Shown: positions 12,145-23,805 of the stretch, piece by piece
How positions within the stretch are numbered: position 1 is the first letter of the stretch
Layout: each line of letters begins with the position of its first letter
Assembly (NCBI GenBank): GCA_020740775.1
Contig: JAHEWK010000009.1
Location: forward strand, 1,550,001 to 1,614,000
Direction: 5' to 3'
Length of the DNA stretch: 64,000 nucleotides
Source of the DNA: Ilyonectria destructans
Lineage: Eukaryota > Ascomycota > Sordariomycetes > Hypocreales > Nectriaceae
The notes under the pieces: generated by a model
Told to the model about the DNA's origin: nothing
Databases searched by the model: none
What the model saw: the letters and a program-made list of their open reading frames with translations, nothing else
Made by a program: the position numbers and the translations under genes

Positions 12145-14192
12145 TTAGGCTGCAGACACTGTCTGTGCTACATGATAGGCAGTCGCTGGTCTTATCACAC
12201 CTATATTGGACTCATGATTGGCTATTCGCGCACATTGTGGTGTGGATGGCTTATTTGGTCTGTATGCCGGCTGTCTCAACCTAGCCACTGATAGAGGGAG
12301 ACCTTGGCTTGGACGCGCGGCTGGAAACGGATAGCTGGGGCATTAAGCAATAATAAGCAAGCCCATTACAAACGGCAGGGGCCCGAGCGGGGTATTTTGA
12401 TGCAATTAGCAGATATCATAGGTGGCCTCGTCTTGAAGGCGCCCAGCCGTCTGCAACTGCATAGTCGGTGGCTGGCTACGCACCGTGGCAAACAACATCG
12501 GTCAGCCGGATAGGGAATTGAATGCCAGTGGAAGTGACAGACCGGTCAATGTCTCGGTGGAAAGCGAACACCATGGTCGGCAGCCGGCAGCGCTTCGCCC
12601 TCATCCAACCCTCATCTGTTGGGGGACACGGGACAGAAATGTGGCAGCCACGTAATGAAATAGAATAGGCTTACCTCTAGTCCTCTGGCCCTCTTTTCTT
12701 CTTCCGGCTGCATTTTCGTGGAAATGGCGGGCTGCGTTCTGTAATGAGGGTGGCTGGCACGATTCTCTGGAGCTGTGTTCCTGGATGATGGTGTCGTAAA
12801 CCCAACACTTGGAGTAAGAGCTTCGTCCTAAAATAACCCTTTTTTACACCCTAAAAAAAACCCTACATCTACAACGCTTTTTGTTGTCAAATTACGGACA
12901 ACAGGAAGATCTCTGAGAACGCTCTGCTTGGTCATCCCGCGCCGTCCCGCACCGCGCCGTTGACTAAACCATGTCCCTGCTGCATCATAAGCGATACCTG
13001 GATCTAATCTCGTGGGACGCAACCTTATCGCCCTGACCTGACATGTCTTGATCACTTGTCAACTTTTGCAAACTCGGCGGGCTCAAGCTCGTTAGCCCTG
13101 GTCATGTCGATCTCGAGCGTTCGAGATGTGCAGATGCAGCTGGAAACTGACAACTGACAACTCGGATGATCGAGGCGTCGGTTGCAAGCACTGTGCTGAG
13201 CGTTCGAAAGGAACGTTTTACAGTGGCATAGGGGGCATTATACTAGGAACAAGGGTCAATTTTGGCCTGACATGGGGTTGAGTTGTGTGGAGGACGTGTT
13301 GGGCATCATTGTTGCATGCCTCCGTCGTGTCTCCTAATCCCCAGTGTACCCGGTATTCGGCACTCAGTACCTGGAAATTCGTACCCGGTAGCTGGTATCG
13401 CTGAAATCCCCCACCCCACGTAAGTATTCTTCCTACTTTGGAAGGTGGGGAGAGTTGCTGGTGGCAAGACGAAGCCCTGCGCGCAGCATTCTCGCCTCTG
13501 GCGCAGCAGGTAGGAGAGTCGCTTCGCCTGTCTCACTGGACGGAAGAGCCCAGTGATTTTTCGTAATTAGGAGAATCAGATCTACATACTTCGACACTGG
13601 TTCTTCTATAGGGCATACTTTGGCGATTGGTAAGCTCGGATGTCTAGTTGCAGGCGATATGATGGTCGGCGCTGGGCGGATGCATCATCAGCCGAGAACG
13701 TCCTTACCAAGATTCAGTCATGCTCACACCACACATACTCGTTAGAATTTAATGAGGAAATTAGAAAGACATTTATCCCGAAACCTCACCATGTACTCGG
13801 AAATAGAGCAATTTTGCCATGTCACCATTGAAACACTTGAATTGGCCACGTACTTTTTGACTCGAGTAGATGGTACATTATCCTATTCGTATGAATCGGA
13901 GTAATTTAACGGAAAACAAAACAGACTTAGATTATATTGACCAATCTAGTAGCTAAAGCAACTTTTGTCTTGCTCAAATGCCCGTGTAATTGTGAGCGAA
14001 GCCGTCCCAAACCGTGAAGTTGACTGTAACCAACTCAAACATCGACTAAATGTTGCCCATGAGAGCCTCTATTACACAAGTCAATGTTCCATGGAGGAGA
14101 AAAATTCCCTAGAATGCACGCCCGCAATGCAAACTAAGCGCTGTGATGACAAGACAACTCCAAAAAGTTATCTCCAAAAACCATGAAACAAT

Positions 14193-14306
14193 CGCCTGGC
14201 CGTCAAACGCCCCACGCAGCCTGACAGCTGTTAAGAAAACCAAACGCCTGGCCGTCAAACGCCCCACGCAGCCTGACAGCTGTTAAGAAAACCAAACGCC
14301 TGGCCA
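14193..14306 (+). repeat. 52-base tandem repeat, about 2.2 copies
   Basis: Copies begin CGCCTGGCCGTCAAACG at 14193 and 14245; a partial third begins at 14297. The first two copies are essentially identical, so the duplication is recent. They sit just beyond the 3' end of the minus-strand NLR gene, possibly in its 3' untranslated region. Confidence 0.9.
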
Positions 14307-14337
14307 GTTTTTCAACCCTCCAAACACACAAGCGACA

Positions 14338-17300
14338 TTAGCTCATATACCCGTGAGATAGTACTATTCCCATTTCATGCTCGGTTCTTTCTTCCATAAG
14401 AGCCTTCAAATGCCTTAGCCCTCGTCTGTCTCTCCATAGCTTGAAAGTCATGGTTCCCCATAGCCAAGGCACGTAATGCCGGTTTAGAGTCTTAGTCTCA
14501 ATCATCGTGCAAACCTCCTTTTGACGCTGCGAGAGTAAAAAATGGAACTCATCGTATCCACTGGAACGAGAAAGCTGAAGTAATTCCTCCGTCACCACTG
14601 AATCTTCATGCCACAACCTTCTAAGAAATTCGAGTCGATGGCTGGGATTTTGACAGCAGTCTGGGGCGCGAAGAAAGTTCATGATAACTTTGTTTGTGGC
14701 TCGAACGCTGGGAAAGCGATCCAGGAACAACTCGAGCATGGCCAATGTTATATGGGCCTCCAGTATCTCCGAAGTGATCTCGCAGATAGGTCGAAGGGAG
14801 AGCAATACCTTCAGGGTGACTGGGTCGTGGACCTTTTTGAGTATCTGCGGCGTGACGCCGCAAGTGCTGCGCTCGACAGCATACCTCAGCAAGTCTTTTT
14901 CCAGCATAACTCTCGCTTCCACCAGCATGCATAGGGCTTCTTCGGGAAGAACTGCATCATCGTGGTAGTCAAGTACGATCCATAGATCACAAAGATCCCG
15001 GCGTGAATGGCCCATTTGCCAGATGCTGGCCCTCGTTGCGGTCATGAGCTGCTGGTCGCATATCTGGTGTGAATTGGCAAACTCAATAAAAGTTTCAAGC
15101 ATTTCGGGAGATGACCTTCCAAGAGTAATCTCAAAAGGCATCACAAACGCGTGACTGGTGTAGAGACTGAAAGGAGCTAATCCATCACGAAGCATATCTT
15201 GAAGCTGGAGCGGAGAACCGTCAGGGCTTAGATCTCTGGCCATGTTTGGATCGGCACCTCGTTGCAGCAAGAGTTCAAGGACAGTAGAGTTGTTTCCCTG
15301 TAGAGCAGAAAATAAAGCAGATCCAAACCTCTTCCTTCGAGAGTTGACTGAAGCCCTAGCATCCAATAGAGTGCTCACAACCCCCAAGTGACCGATGTGT
15401 GCAGCTAGGTCCAGGGGCCTTCCAAAAATCGTGTCCCTTGGGTTGACTTCAGCTCCCTTTTTAAGAAGAAGTCGAACAATGCGCTCGCTCGCGGAGGAGT
15501 CTTTCATGTTGTCGAAGGGAGGTACGCTTTGATGATGTAGATGTTCCCAAAGCCCTACTAGGGTAGACATAAGAGCATTTTGGCCGACGCCATCCAGCTG
15601 ATTGAGGTCGGCGCCAGCATCCAGAAGAAACCAGACAAGTAGTTCGTGGCTATTGGATGCAGCCACATGCAGGAGAAGGTCTCCGCTGGCGTTGGGTGCG
15701 TTGAGTTCGTGTCCATAAGCGCGAAGCAAGCATACAATAGGTATGGAGCCGCAAAGGCAAGCCAGCGCGAGTATGCTAGGATCGTTAAGATATAATTTCA
15801 CCAGCAGTCCGAAGGCGTCCGAATTTTGGTCCAAAGCTGCCTGTATCAGGGCAGAGGAGCATTGGAGTTTTACATCTTCATGTTGTGAAATGACCTCAAC
15901 CAGAACTCGCAGCGTCTCAAGGTGCCTAGGCCCACTTGATATACAACTGTTGGAAACCGCATTCTGCATAGATGTTGGGCCCGAGATCTCTGCACCATAT
16001 TCCAAGAGAATGCTGGCGATCTTAGTGAAGCCGTTCTTGCAGGCCTCAGACAGGGCTCCCACACCATCTGGAGAAGTTGGGTACCCGCCACGATGAGCCC
16101 CAAGCCCACTTTGAAAGCGTTCGTAGGCAGCCCGTCGAGTGCGAACGTCAAAGGGGTATAGTCTTCGCTCTCGATGTCCCATTGGGCGCCTGCTCTGAGT
16201 ATTTCCGTTAAGAAGAGATTGGAGCCGCCGTAGTATGCTAAAGCCCACAGCGGAAAATGATTGACATTGAGGTGAAGCCTCATCAGAACGAAGCGACCGA
16301 AGGCTTCACGCGCTTGGATGTGCTTGAACTCAAAATCAGGTCCTCGAATGCTCCTGGCATTCCCGTAATCCAGGTGTAATTGCTCGAGCAGGAGCATTAT
16401 GAAGGACAGATCGCCGAAGGGTGCACTGAAGTCATGGTTGATGGTGTCGTCGAAGACTGAAGATTCATCGGAATCGGAGGAAAGATCAACAGCAGAGTCA
16501 GAGTCGAAATACGCGTCGAAATTCATGTCGAAGTCTACGTCCAAGTCAACTTGTGAAGCAGGTAGAGCACTCGAGAGCGATTCTCCATTCTCATTATCCA
16601 GGTCCATATCCATATCTATTTCCAGGTCTGACTCTTTGGTCGTTCCTTGGCTCATCTCCGCTAAATCATCGTCTTCAGAGAGGCGCCTCCATTCATATGC
16701 GGACGACACCAAACCGTTGACGGGGCTTGTATGTGAGGAAACTGCCAGATGGCTCATGGTACTGCGGAAGATAGCCTCCGGATTGGACTGGTCGGGCTCC
16801 ACGACGAAATTTGACCTGTAAAAATAACCCAGATGGGAGTTCCTGCGATCCGACTGCAGAGACTTCTTCGCCATGCAGTAGGAGGAGGCTTTTCCACAAC
16901 CCTGTATCCTGTGCAGGAGCAGAAGATTTGGTGAACTGGAGTTGACCCAGGTCTGGTAGCTTGGGTCACTCAAGAGCCACTTTCCAAAGTTGGGCTCGAG
17001 GCTGTCGAAGACCAGACTGTGGTGATTCACCGCCGAGGTGGTAGAGAGCCAGATGGAAAAGCCATTGTGGTTTCTCTGGTAGAAGACATGGAAACAACCT
17101 CATCGTTGCTAGTACCATGCGTACCAGTGATGGTCAGGTGGCTCTGGGGACCGCCGGTTGTTGTTTGTTGCCATCCTGGGTTTACGAACTCGACCATGTG
17201 TCCCGCCCGGTGCGGCCATGCGGCCATTGTCTTGGTACTGTAGGAAGTTTCCGTAAAGACGTTATCTATGAATGAATGAGTTAGTATGGTTCGTCAATAC

Positions 17301-18173
17301 TGTAATGGGTAGAGGTACCATGAGAAAACTACTGGGATGGTTGCATCATTTGCGACAGCCAGAGCAACTCACTGCTGTACTGCTGAACGAAGATATGATC
17401 CAAGTCTCCAGTAGAGAGTGAAGGAGAACAAGAGCGTAGGTTTTCAAGTCCCTTGCACCTATTCATGAGCCTGAATATGTACTCGAGCTTGGAAACCACA
17501 CATCCCAAATAATGGCGATTGCTGCCAGCCAGACCGCGAAGGACGATGCAGATGCTGGCCCGTGGAAATGCAAGGAAGTTGATATCAGTGAGCTTGTGGA
17601 CCATTCCAATGCTCTGAAAGAATTCCAGCAGGTCGATTATCTTCCTTAAGAGCCTGCGGAGGAGGAGTTCGGTGCCATGGACCGCTGCGAATCTCGACTT
17701 CGCCATTTCACACAACTGGTGCTGATCATCAGCGACCAGGAAAACACCAGTAAAAAAGTGGTAAATCTCATTTAAACCAGTGAGAAGAAAGAGTTGCTGT
17801 GGACATAGTGGGCAATATATGGGCGGGTGAGGACAAGATTGAAATAGATGGGGGGGGGGGGGGATGATCAAATGGTTACTCCGGTCGACATTCTGTAAAG
17901 CTGCCCGCCCGATTCTTGGCCGACGGCCTGTTTTCTCAGTAGCTATCCGCACATGCTCCATTGCGATGGCGTTGGATGTTGTGACTTCCGCCAAAACATC
18001 CTCAGTTCGTACACCCAATTGATATTACTCTGGTCTTCTAGGACAATAGCCTGCGCATTACGCAGACAGCGACTACTTCCCCAAAGCCTAAGAACTGTAG
18101 GCCCAATGTCTCCGAAGGTGAGAAGACTTTTGCCGAAGTGAATAATGAAGCCAACCTGGGTGGACGTAGTCAA
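14338..18173 (-). pseudogene. NLR/STAND gene with ankyrin repeats, probably decayed
   Basis: Fungal NLRs are intracellular receptors acting in non-self recognition. Reading along the minus strand: an exon-like start at 18173 (TFGDIGPTVLRLW); a helical STAND N-terminal region at 18018-17329 (LLRRLLRKIIDLLEFFQS and FPRASICIVLRGLAG); then from about 17080 the linker IWLSTTSAVN and FGKWLLSDPSYQTW with a degenerate P-loop, IQGCGKASS. The rest of a NACHT domain is missing and is replaced by an acidic Asp/Ser-rich linker. Ankyrin-type repeats follow (GALSEACKNGFTKIASILLE; LLHVAASNSHELLVWFLLDA) and end at 14338. Two long frames overlap at about 16060-16130 with no intron able to join them, and other joins at 17.0-17.4 and 18.0 kb are unclear. 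I call it a pseudogene; a complex intact gene is the alternative. Confidence 0.65.
17850..17863 (+). repeat. 14-base G homopolymer inside the NLR 5' region
   Basis: An uninterrupted G run, which is C14 on the coding strand and encodes a Pro stretch in the N-terminal frame. Such tracts are prone to length change, so it may itself cause a frame error, biological or from sequencing. Confidence 0.9.
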
Positions 18174-20832
18174 GTTTCCCGAGGAGAAGGGGTGAATATG
18201 GCTGCTGCAGTCGAAGGCACCTGATAGGGAAAAGCTACATGAAGCCCAGTTTGGTGGTGTGGCTCAGGAGTGTCGAACCAGATCAATTCATTCTAGCAGG
18301 GTGTGTTGGACGCTTGACAGCCATTGGATCCCCTCCCAAGGTGATTCGGACCCAAGATTCGATTGCTATGTGGCTCCTCAACAAGTTTAGCTTGATACCC
18401 GTTACCTACCGTCTATTCCGAGGACTGGTGATAGCGTCCTGGGGTATTACCAGCTTGCAGGCGTACGCATGGGGCGGATGCATCCGGGTGTATGCCAGTA
18501 TTCCGATCGTCGTACCCTTGTTCGAGGGTGCGAATCTGGGCAGATGCGGGTAATCGGATCGACCTGGTAGCTAAAGAGGAATCCGACGGGGGAGATCGCG
18601 TTTTGAGCTGCGTCGCTGACCTCCAGTAGTTTAGGGTTGATCTCGCTGAAGAAGAGACCGATAAATCGCCTTATTGGTCGTGTTATAGCCGCCATGGGAT
18701 GTTTCTGGATCCTTGTCACTACCGAGGGAGGAAAGGATGCGCGTTGAGTCGCATGTAGAACGCAGCTTACGCTTCATGGACAAGGGTGTTGGTTCGAGCC
18801 AACGTATATTGCATATAGACGGCTCCCACATATGATACTTGAACTCCGGGAAGAAGTGTGCCGTGGGGCCTGGGCAGCTCGGGCATCAAGCCGCCTCGGC
18901 AATATGGGAATAGGAACGAATGTCCGTGTCCGGTGTGACACTATCGCCATCTTGATTCGTTGCAACGCGGCTGAAAAGGACCTAATCTATTGATCAGGCC
19001 ACGCCATCCTAATGCGGGCAGCACCCGACCAGGTGAATTCGCCGGGTGCGAGATGCGTCTGGGAGGCGTCTGGTCGGAGTAAGCCGGACCATGGCTGCGC
19101 CTCTTCCCGACGAATGGATATAAAGAGCTCGAGAATCCCCAAGTTTGGCATCGAGAGCCTGGAACGAACAGACAACTCTCGGCCGAGACGCCCTGAAAGG
19201 CTAAAACAGCATCTTTATCTTCCCAGATCGTGCATCATGTGTATTACGACCCAAGCCTCCTCCCTCCTTGTGGGCATGGCCGAAGCGCCATGCGCCGTCA
19301 TGAGCTGCAACAACTTTGCTATTCCCGGCAAAAGCTACTGCGCTGAACGTATGTGGAGCCTTCATCGCTAGAGTGTAGTTTCCTTGCTGATGATGCCAAT
19401 TCTAGATGGTGGTTTATCATAGTGTATCTTATCAGCCACTAAAGTGGTTATCGGGCTCGGTGACGCGGAATATGAGCATGGAGTGATATGGACTATTTTA
19501 AAGAGTGATTATCTACGAATACACTGTTTCTCTCTTCCAAATTATTCACAAGGGATCTGCACAAACTTCCTCTGCCGTGGCATAACCTTTCGTATCCTAC
19601 ACGCCCATTACGGGTTCAATGTGTTCCTCCTAAGCCAAGGGAATGTGACAATGCCCGCCAAGGGACTAGCCCATGGCATTCTCTGACGAGTACATGCTAT
19701 CCCACATCCCACCTGTTGTAGTCTAGAGGAGATCTCCCAACGTTTACTAGCGAATCTATGTTGAAGCACAGGGCCTATGTCCCCTTTGGTCTTCAAATGT
19801 GCTATTTCGCGGAGTGCGGGCGGATAAATACTTTTGCGCGGTCTGTGACCAGAGATAACTTGTCAAGATACTCGCGGATCCCGAGGAGCGTGGACCTCCA
19901 GAATTAGAGGAGGCGTAGGCAGTGCGTCCATTGAGCTTGAAGAGTCCAAGAGTGTTTCTGCAATAATTAGTAAAAATAAAGTGTTTGGTTGAATTTTGAA
20001 AACGGAGAATCGTGCAGCCCGGGTAAATGCTTATGAGACTTCCCATATGTGTGGTATTGTGTGGCGGTATTGTTCGTTGCCAAGGCCGCACAGGTGCAAG
20101 ACCTCTAAAAATGCGATACGAGAAATGCTGATACTGGCCCGGTCGGCTGCCTGTAACGCATCAGAGTCTGCATTTTACAAGCCGGAGTGTTGTAACGATG
20201 GAGTGCTGTGGGACTGACTCTGGCTCCATCTTAGACTATGGCCTATCCGCCCCTGTTAAGCTGGCTTCAACCACCTCATCAATCCCGTTCATCATGTTGT
20301 CTTAGAGCTCTCTCCCTTTTAATTTACATTGATGTTGCCCACTATCTCGCACAGTGCCACACCGCGCCTTTCCCATTGTTATTGTTTACCTGTCCAGATT
20401 CAGCGACCGTGCCGCGGCACGGTTCTTGGCCGTCCCCCCGCGACGCCATGATTCGCGACTACGATGAAGCACAGAGCATCTCGATAAACTCTACCCCTCT
20501 TTGCTTCGGGATTCATGGCGACGAGAACAAAGAAATGGGCACGTCCCGACAATCGAGGGCGGTTGGCTATAAATGGAGTTGGCTGCTATTGTTGTTGTTT
20601 TGCCGGAATTTGACGCCCTCCGCATCTTCATTTCTGTTGCCTCTGTGTGATTCAGGTTGCTTGCTTACCTAGAGGCTCCTTGCGTTATACTTAAGCTCAC
20701 ACGACAAACAGCAGCACTTTGCCGCCGTCTTCTCATCGACACCTTGATCTCCCTTGCTGGTTTCGTCATTCCCGCTGCCCATCCCAAACCTAACGCCAAA
20801 TTACCAACAACCGACCAACTCTCTTCTCCATC
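18174..20832. other. Intergenic, with two weak open frames
   Basis: At 18447-18719 (minus) a frame reads EINPKLLEVSDAAQN and ISPVGFLFSYQ and could be an NLR-related fragment. A tiny spliced frame at 19237-19423 (plus) is listed separately. The last 600 bases are CT-rich leader sequence for the gene at 20833. The rest shows nothing. Confidence 0.4.
19237..19423 (+). CDS. Possible small Cys-containing peptide, two exons
   Basis: An ATG frame encodes MCITTQASSLLVG and then CAVMSCNNFAIPGKSYCAE. A GTATGT donor follows, with a CTGATG branch site and CTAG acceptor, giving a short end GGLS. The spacing C-x5-C...SYCAEH resembles small zinc-binding knuckles, but the protein would be only about 42 residues and may be a relic. 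Confidence 0.25.
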
Positions 20833-21726
20833 ATGGCAGTTCATCAGCCGCAGTCATCAGCCAACACTAGTTCTGGCCATATCACAGTCAATTCCCAGAA
20901 AGTCGGCAAGGGGTCTAAGAATTTCAAGTCTGATGTTACCCAGAGAGATACTTGGACCGAAAACCAGGGACTCTGCTTGGACAACACGGAAGAATCCTGG
21001 CCCTCCGTCTCTAATGGTTCAATGGGTCCAACAACCTCCATCCCGGACGAGCCCGAGGAACCTGAGGAATCCGAGGAGTCCGAAACCACTGCCGGACTGC
21101 CGCCTGACATTCCCAGTCCCACGTTGGATGATTTAATCGATGAAGTAATTTCCGAATGGTCTGAAGACTCCAAATCAGAGCAGAATTGCCCGCCAAACGA
21201 ACAGATGGCAACGCTAGTTTCACTACAGCAACTTCAGCAAGGCCACCCACTCAACGAAAAAGGTCGGTGGGAAGCATTCAAGCGTAATGCGTTTTTTTGG
21301 AGGGACTCGAGACGACGCAGCCCGGTGAAGGGCTACAATGAGAAAGGACATGCCCAGGGCAAGAAACACGATGATGATTTCTTCGCCCTGGCCGACTGGC
21401 TTGGACGCGCTCGAACATTCGCCGGCACAGATTCCCCTGAAGTGAACCAGACTAACGGTCCGTGGATGCTACTGGCTTTGCGCCTTTTAGTTCTGCTGCT
21501 GATATCGCTCATCTTCTTCTTCTTGAGGGCCCAGTTCGTCTGGCCAATTTCCATGGCATGGGTCGCCACGTCCTTCGTCACAGCCCTGTCCATCTTGTGT
21601 GTTTTCCTGATTATCTTCAGCTTGTTCGTGATCGTGTTGATTACCTTCTTACCTGGATCACGTTATCATGTGGAAGGCGATATGTATAGTCCTGATCAGG
21701 CATTTTCATTTACACAGCATCTATGA
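20833..21726 (+). CDS. Unrecognised 297-residue protein with two C-terminal membrane helices
   Basis: A single-exon gene starting at an ATG after a CT-rich leader. The first 200 residues are hydrophilic, with an acidic tract (PDEPEEPEESEESE) and a conserved-looking patch (GRWEAFKRNAFFWRDSRRR). Two hydrophobic helices follow, at about residues 213-237 (LLALRLLVLLLISLIFFFL) and 241-272 (WVATSFVTALSILCVFLII). The arrangement suggests a tail-anchored or hairpin protein of an internal membrane with its long N-terminus in the cytosol. The family is not recognised. Confidence 0.7.
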   Translation: MAVHQPQSSANTSSGHITVNSQKVGKGSKNFKSDVTQRDTWTENQGLCLDNTEESWPSVSNGSMGPTTSIPDEPEEPEESEESETTAGLPPDIPSPTLDDLIDEVISEWSEDSKSEQNCPPNEQMATLVSLQQLQQGHPLNEKGRWEAFKRNAFFWRDSRRRSPVKGYNEKGHAQGKKHDDDFFALADWLGRARTFAGTDSPEVNQTNGPWMLLALRLLVLLLISLIFFFLRAQFVWPISMAWVATSFVTALSILCVFLIIFSLFVIVLITFLPGSRYHVEGDMYSPDQAFSFTQHL

Positions 21727-22553
21727 TGTCGGCTGGTGTAACGGGGAAATCTTGGGATATAGCAGAAGTTGATGAATGATACTGGAAGTCTTTTTCTTTG
21801 TTTTTTGCGCGAAAATTTGGAAACTGCTGAAGAAATAAGGGAGGTGAATATTGCAGGAATGACGCGAGATGGGGTATTTCCTGTATTTAGTAAGTCGTCA
21901 CGGTCACGATGTCATATTCAGTGCATCTAGTGTCCTTGCATGCATAATTTAGTTCAGTTTGGTCTCTTCTCTTAGTTTTAAACAAATTAGTCGGTATTAA
22001 ATCTGTCACCTGATATTTCTATTGTGCTCTTAACACCACCCACAACTCAACGAAATCCGTACGGGGTGCACAGTTGACCGAAGAGCATTTAGGCTTGCCT
22101 TTTGGGAGTTATCATGGCCATGGAGAAGGTTATTTGTAAAATCCCTCCATCGGGAAAAGCCGACGGAGGATGAAATGCCGGTTTTCAGAGAATCTAGGCG
22201 TCTTTTTGGATCACTTGCTTGCCCACGGGGTGCATCGAGATTCGGAGTACATATGCATAATGATTGCATAGTTTAATGACTCTTGGGAGCCTGTGAGCTT
22301 TTTAGAATATGTATTCGGCTTCTCATTTCGGTCTTAATTGCGCTGATTCACATGTCCATAAGCCTGGCAATGTACATCCAAGTCGGGCTTCCCACAATCG
22401 TCCCGTTCGACAAGCACTATCATTTACTTGACACGAAGGATCAACGTCTCTGTGTTGACGGCCATTCATTAAAACAAGAAAATACTCGCAAGAGATCAAT
22501 GTCTATTCTATTTGTAATTATCTTACATCATCCTTTGGCCATCCAAGCAAGCA
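21727..22553. other. Intergenic between convergent genes
   Basis: The 3' flanks of the genes at 20833 and 22554 meet here. The sequence is AT-richer than its surroundings and no gene or repeat is seen. Confidence 0.5.
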
Positions 22554-23805
22554 TTAAACTTTCTTAATGTAAAGATAACCCAAGTACCAATCAAGCTGCG
22601 ACCCGCTTGCGTGAACCGTGAAGGCCAGTGTCGCCGCGCCTTCTTCTCCCTTTTGCACAACAAACTTGCTACTGAATTTTAACCAACCCTGACCGCCGGT
22701 CCAGGCACCATTCACAGGGATGGTCTCGAATATGACATCGTCATGCGTGTAGACGTAGAATGTTAGGAGCTTGAAGTCGGTCTCGGGCATGCCGGTTTGT
22801 TGATTGACGGGAAGATTGCTCCTGGCGTTGAATACCAGTTCGTATGTAGTTTCCGCCTCGACCTCAAATTCAGGCAGGTAGTTAACTTGGGCTTCTCCTT
22901 CGGTTGCCGATTCTAGAATTCTCAGCGCGGGAATTCCATCGGCGGTCTGGACGTCCATGTAGAAGGAGCCGTCGACTTCGGTTTTGAGTGACCAGTTGGA
23001 AACGTCACGGTCGTGGAAATCAACATCAAGTACCGCGTCGGCTGGGTTCATACCTGGTTAGCGTGGCCGATGTGTGCGTAGTGATTGAATGCTTACCATC
23101 GGAACACTCGAAACATTCTTTCTGATACCAATACGTCCCACTCGTGCTTGGGTAGAATCCATACGAGGCCCACGTTTTGATGAATATCTGGCAGTTTCCA
23201 TCCTCTCGGTAGTGGAAAGCCGTGCAGTCAGGGCCTGTGTAACAGAGAGTAGCACACTCTGCGAGGCTGTTCTTCTTCTGGACCGGCCATCTTCCCGTCA
23301 ACTCGTTCTGGCTGATGTATCCTTCTGTTCCGCAGGTGAGACGAGCTGGTGGGGGAGCAACCGCCTTGCAGGTCTTCGGAGCGTGTCCATGGTGAGATAC
23401 TACCGTCGGAGGAGAAGAGGAGGCTGAATGAGAAACGGACACGATCGTGGAGAGAGTCGTTGGCGACGGAGTGTATTCGTAGTCCTCATCCTCGCAAGCA
23501 TCATCATCGGGGTCACCTGCAGCTGTGTGGCTGCTTTGAGATACCCCCGTGAGAGTCACGATCGTGGAGAGAGTTGTTGCCGAGTCGTCTTCGCAATAAT
23601 CATCGTCGGGGTCACTAGCAGATGTGTGGCTGCCGTGAGATCCAGCGGCAGTCGTAGCTGAGTAGGCCGAAGCGGAAACGGTAGCGTGATGGGCTGTTGT
23701 CGAAAGAGCGGCCTTATCCTTCGGGTGACTGAGAGCATCCACTCCTCCAAAGGCCAGGATGGCTAAGATGGCAACGGCATTGGACGACACCATGGCGGAG
23801 AACAT
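22554..23805 (-). CDS. Secreted protein with PAN/Apple-like domain and a beta-sandwich C-terminus
   Basis: The model joins 23805-23097 and 23053-22554 (402 residues) with a 43-base intron bearing a GCTAAC branch site. The ATG at 23805, or 23793, opens a signal peptide (VSSNAVAILAILAFGG). A Ser/Thr/His-rich stalk follows, containing an imperfect duplication (SDPDDDYCEDD...TTLSTIV and GDPDDDACEDE...TTLSTIV). A Cys-rich module (CGTEGYISQNELTGR, SLAECATLCYTGPDCTAFHY, CQIF) has the layout of a PAN/Apple domain, which binds carbohydrate or protein. After the intron, DVDFHDRDVSNWSL to the C-terminus resembles a CBM4/9 or CenC-like carbohydrate-binding sandwich. A cell-wall or extracellular role is likely; no catalytic domain is seen. 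Confidence 0.8.

Larger units (their letters stand above)
10673..14192. other. Long intergenic region
   Basis: This is 3.5 kb without a convincing gene. It holds a TG microsatellite (11524-11550), one open frame of uncertain value (11641-12144, minus), and A/T-rich unique sequence near 13800-14190. Confidence 0.5.

Noticed and set aside
18786..18806. TTGGTTCGAGCCAA hairpin resembling a tRNA T-arm
   Set aside because: No anticodon or D arm at the right distance; a chance palindrome.
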